Assembly: GCA_023458915.1 (NCBI GenBank)
Contig: JAEWWM010000037.1
Location: 1-15,119, forward strand
DNA length: 15,119 bases
Source: Bacillota bacterium
GTDB lineage: Bacteria > Bacillota > Clostridia > Oscillospirales > Acutalibacteraceae
Direction of reading: 5' to 3'
Positions within the stretch are counted from its first letter, which is position 1. The number at the start of each line of letters is the position of its first letter. Below, piece after piece: positions 14,004 through 15,119 of the stretch. The translations under genes and the position numbers were made by a program. The notes beneath the pieces were generated by a model. That model was not told the DNA's origin, searched no databases, and was given only the letters and a program-made list of their open reading frames with translations.

Positions 14004-14306
14004 ACTAATCACCTCTCCATAAAATAAAATTAATCGATTATATAAATTTTATACACATTGCACAAAAGACAGCATATTAATATAAGGCTATTATATCATT
14101 TTTATTAGTTTTTGCAAGGTGAAATCTAAAAATATTAAAAATAATGGTGGAAGGTTAACTGTTTTTTTAAAAATTAAATCGACATTTTTTAGATAATATC
14201 TAATTTATAGCTATCTTAAAATAAAATAAATTTTAATGACTAAAATTTATAAAATCGGCAAAAAATACTCTTGTCAAATGTTTTGAATAATTTTGCTGGA
14301 GTGTGA
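14004..14306. promoter_or_regulatory. Divergent intergenic region between the AAA+ gene and mazF
   Basis: An AT-rich 303-bp gap without a convincing gene. On the minus strand it holds two promoter candidates for the AAA+ gene: TTGTGC-17-TATAAT (14065-14037) and TTGCAA-16-TATAAT (14117-14090). A palindrome TTAGAT-AAT-ATCTAA lies at 14189-14203, on the mazF side. AATCGATT (14032-14039) overlaps the nearer -10. No clear mazF promoter and no antitoxin frame were found. Confidence 0.5.
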
Positions 14307-14678
14307 ATGCTTATGGAAATTAAAAGAGGAGATATTTTTTATGCTGATTTAAGCCCAGTTGTGGGTTCGGAGCAAGGTGGGGTGCGTCCGGTTTTAATAG
14401 TTCAAAATGATGTGGGTAACAAATACAGTCCGACGGTCATTGCGGCGGCAATAACCAGCCAGGAAACTAAAACTAATCTGCCCACTCATATAAGTTTGGC
14501 GGCAGGTGGATGCGGGCTTGCTAAAGATTCAGTTGTTTTGTTAGAACAAGTAAGGACTCTCGACAAAAAAAGACTTAAAGAAAAACGTGGCTCGGCGGAT
14601 TATGACATAATGAGCAAAATTAACGAGGCTCTTTCAATAAGTTTTGGTTTGGCTTTAAACAATGGCTCTACATATTAA
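14307..14678 (+). CDS. mazF: MazF/EndoA-family endoribonuclease toxin
   Basis: Sequence-specific mRNA interferase of the PemK/MazF fold. The protein is very close to Bacillus subtilis EndoA throughout: KRGDIFYADLSPVVGSEQGG, RPVLIVQNDVGNKYSPT, AAAITSQ, and SVVLLEQVRTLDKKRL. The catalytic residues are present, Arg27 (GGVRP) and Thr50 (AITSQ), corresponding to Arg25 and Thr48 in EndoA. GGAG (14298-14301) is five bases before the ATG at 14307. The ATG at 14313 would give exactly the EndoA N-terminus at a spacing of 11, so the start is uncertain by two codons. No antitoxin gene of the EndoAI/MazE type is adjacent, which is unusual. An antitoxin elsewhere, or housekeeping use, is possible. Confidence 0.95.
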   Translation: MLMEIKRGDIFYADLSPVVGSEQGGVRPVLIVQNDVGNKYSPTVIAAAITSQETKTNLPTHISLAAGGCGLAKDSVVLLEQVRTLDKKRLKEKRGSADYDIMSKINEALSISFGLALNNGSTY

Positions 14679-14718
14679 GCCAGAATTTTTTCTGTGCGGT
14701 GAGTAGAGCTAGGTTTTT
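14665..14718 (+). terminator. Possible terminator at the end of mazF
   Basis: GCTCTAC (14665-14671, in the last codons) can pair with GTAGAGC (14703-14709), followed by TAGGTTTTT. An inner hairpin CAGAA/TTCTG (14681-14694) lies in the loop. Confidence 0.4.
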
Positions 14719-14998
14719 GCGTAAAACAACAAAAAATAACAATAATCAAACGATTATTTAGTTAAAAATTAATAGATTGGTCTTGACATGCATGATATAA
14801 TTCGGGTATATATTAATATACGACAAAAAATCTTTTATATAATTTTTTTTATAGTTATATTGCTTTATCAACGGTTTTAATTAATAAAAATTGTAATTAT
14901 ATAAAAGTAAATAAGTGAAAATTAAAGTAAATTATAAAAGGAGCTGGTGAATCTCAGTGACTTAAAAATACAAAGGCGAATTCAAAGGGGAGCTGAAC
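14679..14998. other. AT-rich intergenic region after mazF
   Basis: A 320-bp stretch with the possible mazF terminator at its left, a promoter near 14783, and a 130-base AT-rich leader ending in two ribosome-binding-like sites, AAAGGAG (14937-14943) and AGGGGAG (about 14986-14992). I see no convincing gene or RNA gene in it. Confidence 0.6.
14783..14814 (+). promoter_or_regulatory. Putative promoter of the last gene
   Basis: A consensus -35, TTGACA (14783-14788), is followed by TATATA (14807-14812) after 18 bases or TATATT (14809-14814) after 20. A perfect TATAAT at 14796-14801 is too close to that -35 but could belong to an overlapping promoter. The leader to the start codon would be about 180 bases. 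Confidence 0.5.
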
Positions 14999-15119
14999 TT
15001 GGCTAAAAATTCTGTTTATAAAGATAAGTCTTCCACGGAAAAACCTACTAAAAAAGAAAATACGCTTGATTATTACATTTCCAAAACTTCGCCTGGAATA
15101 AATGACGTTAATTGGTGGA
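14999..15119 (+). CDS. Unidentified protein, 5' part only
   Basis: A frame open to the window end starts at TTG 14999, seven bases after the strong ribosome binding site AGGGGAG. The 40 visible residues have a Lys/Ser/Thr-rich start without a signal peptide, followed by TLDYYISKTSPGINDVNWW. I do not recognise it. No ATG is available nearby in this frame, so TTG is the best start, as also chosen for secG and the AAA+ gene. Confidence 0.6.
   Translation, partial: MAKNSVYKDKSSTEKPTKKENTLDYYISKTSPGINDVNWW

Noticed and set aside
14237..14287. Short frame (16 codons) before mazF as a candidate antitoxin
   Set aside because: Too short for an antitoxin, with no ribosome binding site and no similarity to EndoAI or MazE.
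1..15119. tRNA, rRNA genes and insertion sequences
   Set aside because: I saw no tRNA-like cloverleaf, rRNA segment, transposase frame or terminal inverted repeats in the window.

Overview
The window (about 15.1 kb, AT-rich) looks chromosomal and comes from a low-GC Gram-positive bacterium, most likely a member of the Clostridia. The evidence is the order rplU - prp - rpmA - obg, an N-terminally extended L27 of the type cut by Prp, a Firmicutes-type leader before rplU, teichoic-acid D-alanylation genes, strong AGGAGG-type ribosome binding sites with frequent TTG/GTG starts, and a MazF very close to Bacillus EndoA. I cannot place it at genus level from sequence alone.

Region 1 (1-3064) is core housekeeping. 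It holds the 3' part of rpoD, then rplU behind its own promoter and a structured leader, then the protease gene prp and rpmA. L27 is made with the short N-terminal extension that Prp removes. A strong terminator follows, then obg (ribosome-associated GTPase).

Region 2 (3200-8580) is cell-envelope work. A small secreted protein of unknown function starts at a perfect 16-bp AT-only hairpin. It converges, through a shared bidirectional terminator, on a dltA-dltB-dltC operon on the minus strand; dltD is not next to it. Diverging from dltA is a membrane-anchored LysM-G5-M23 peptidoglycan endopeptidase.

Region 3 (8609-9899) has a DNA-3-methyladenine glycosylase, a conserved-looking small protein, and secG (TTG start).

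Region 4 (9900-14300) is the accessory part and the most interesting. Two genes in tandem encode proteins with clearly related N-terminal signal segments and Ser-rich tails. The second appears split into two overlapping frames, and its tail has become a Ser-Asp repeat. Converging on them is a roughly 705-residue protein in which a Nif11-like/double-glycine leader is fused to a Clp/torsin-type AAA+ ATPase. A leader of this kind normally marks ribosomally made peptides for processing and export, so finding it on a complete AAA+ machine is unexpected.

Region 5 (14300-15119) has a MazF/EndoA-type endoribonuclease without an adjacent antitoxin, a 320-bp AT-rich gap with a promoter, and the start of an unidentified gene that runs off the end.
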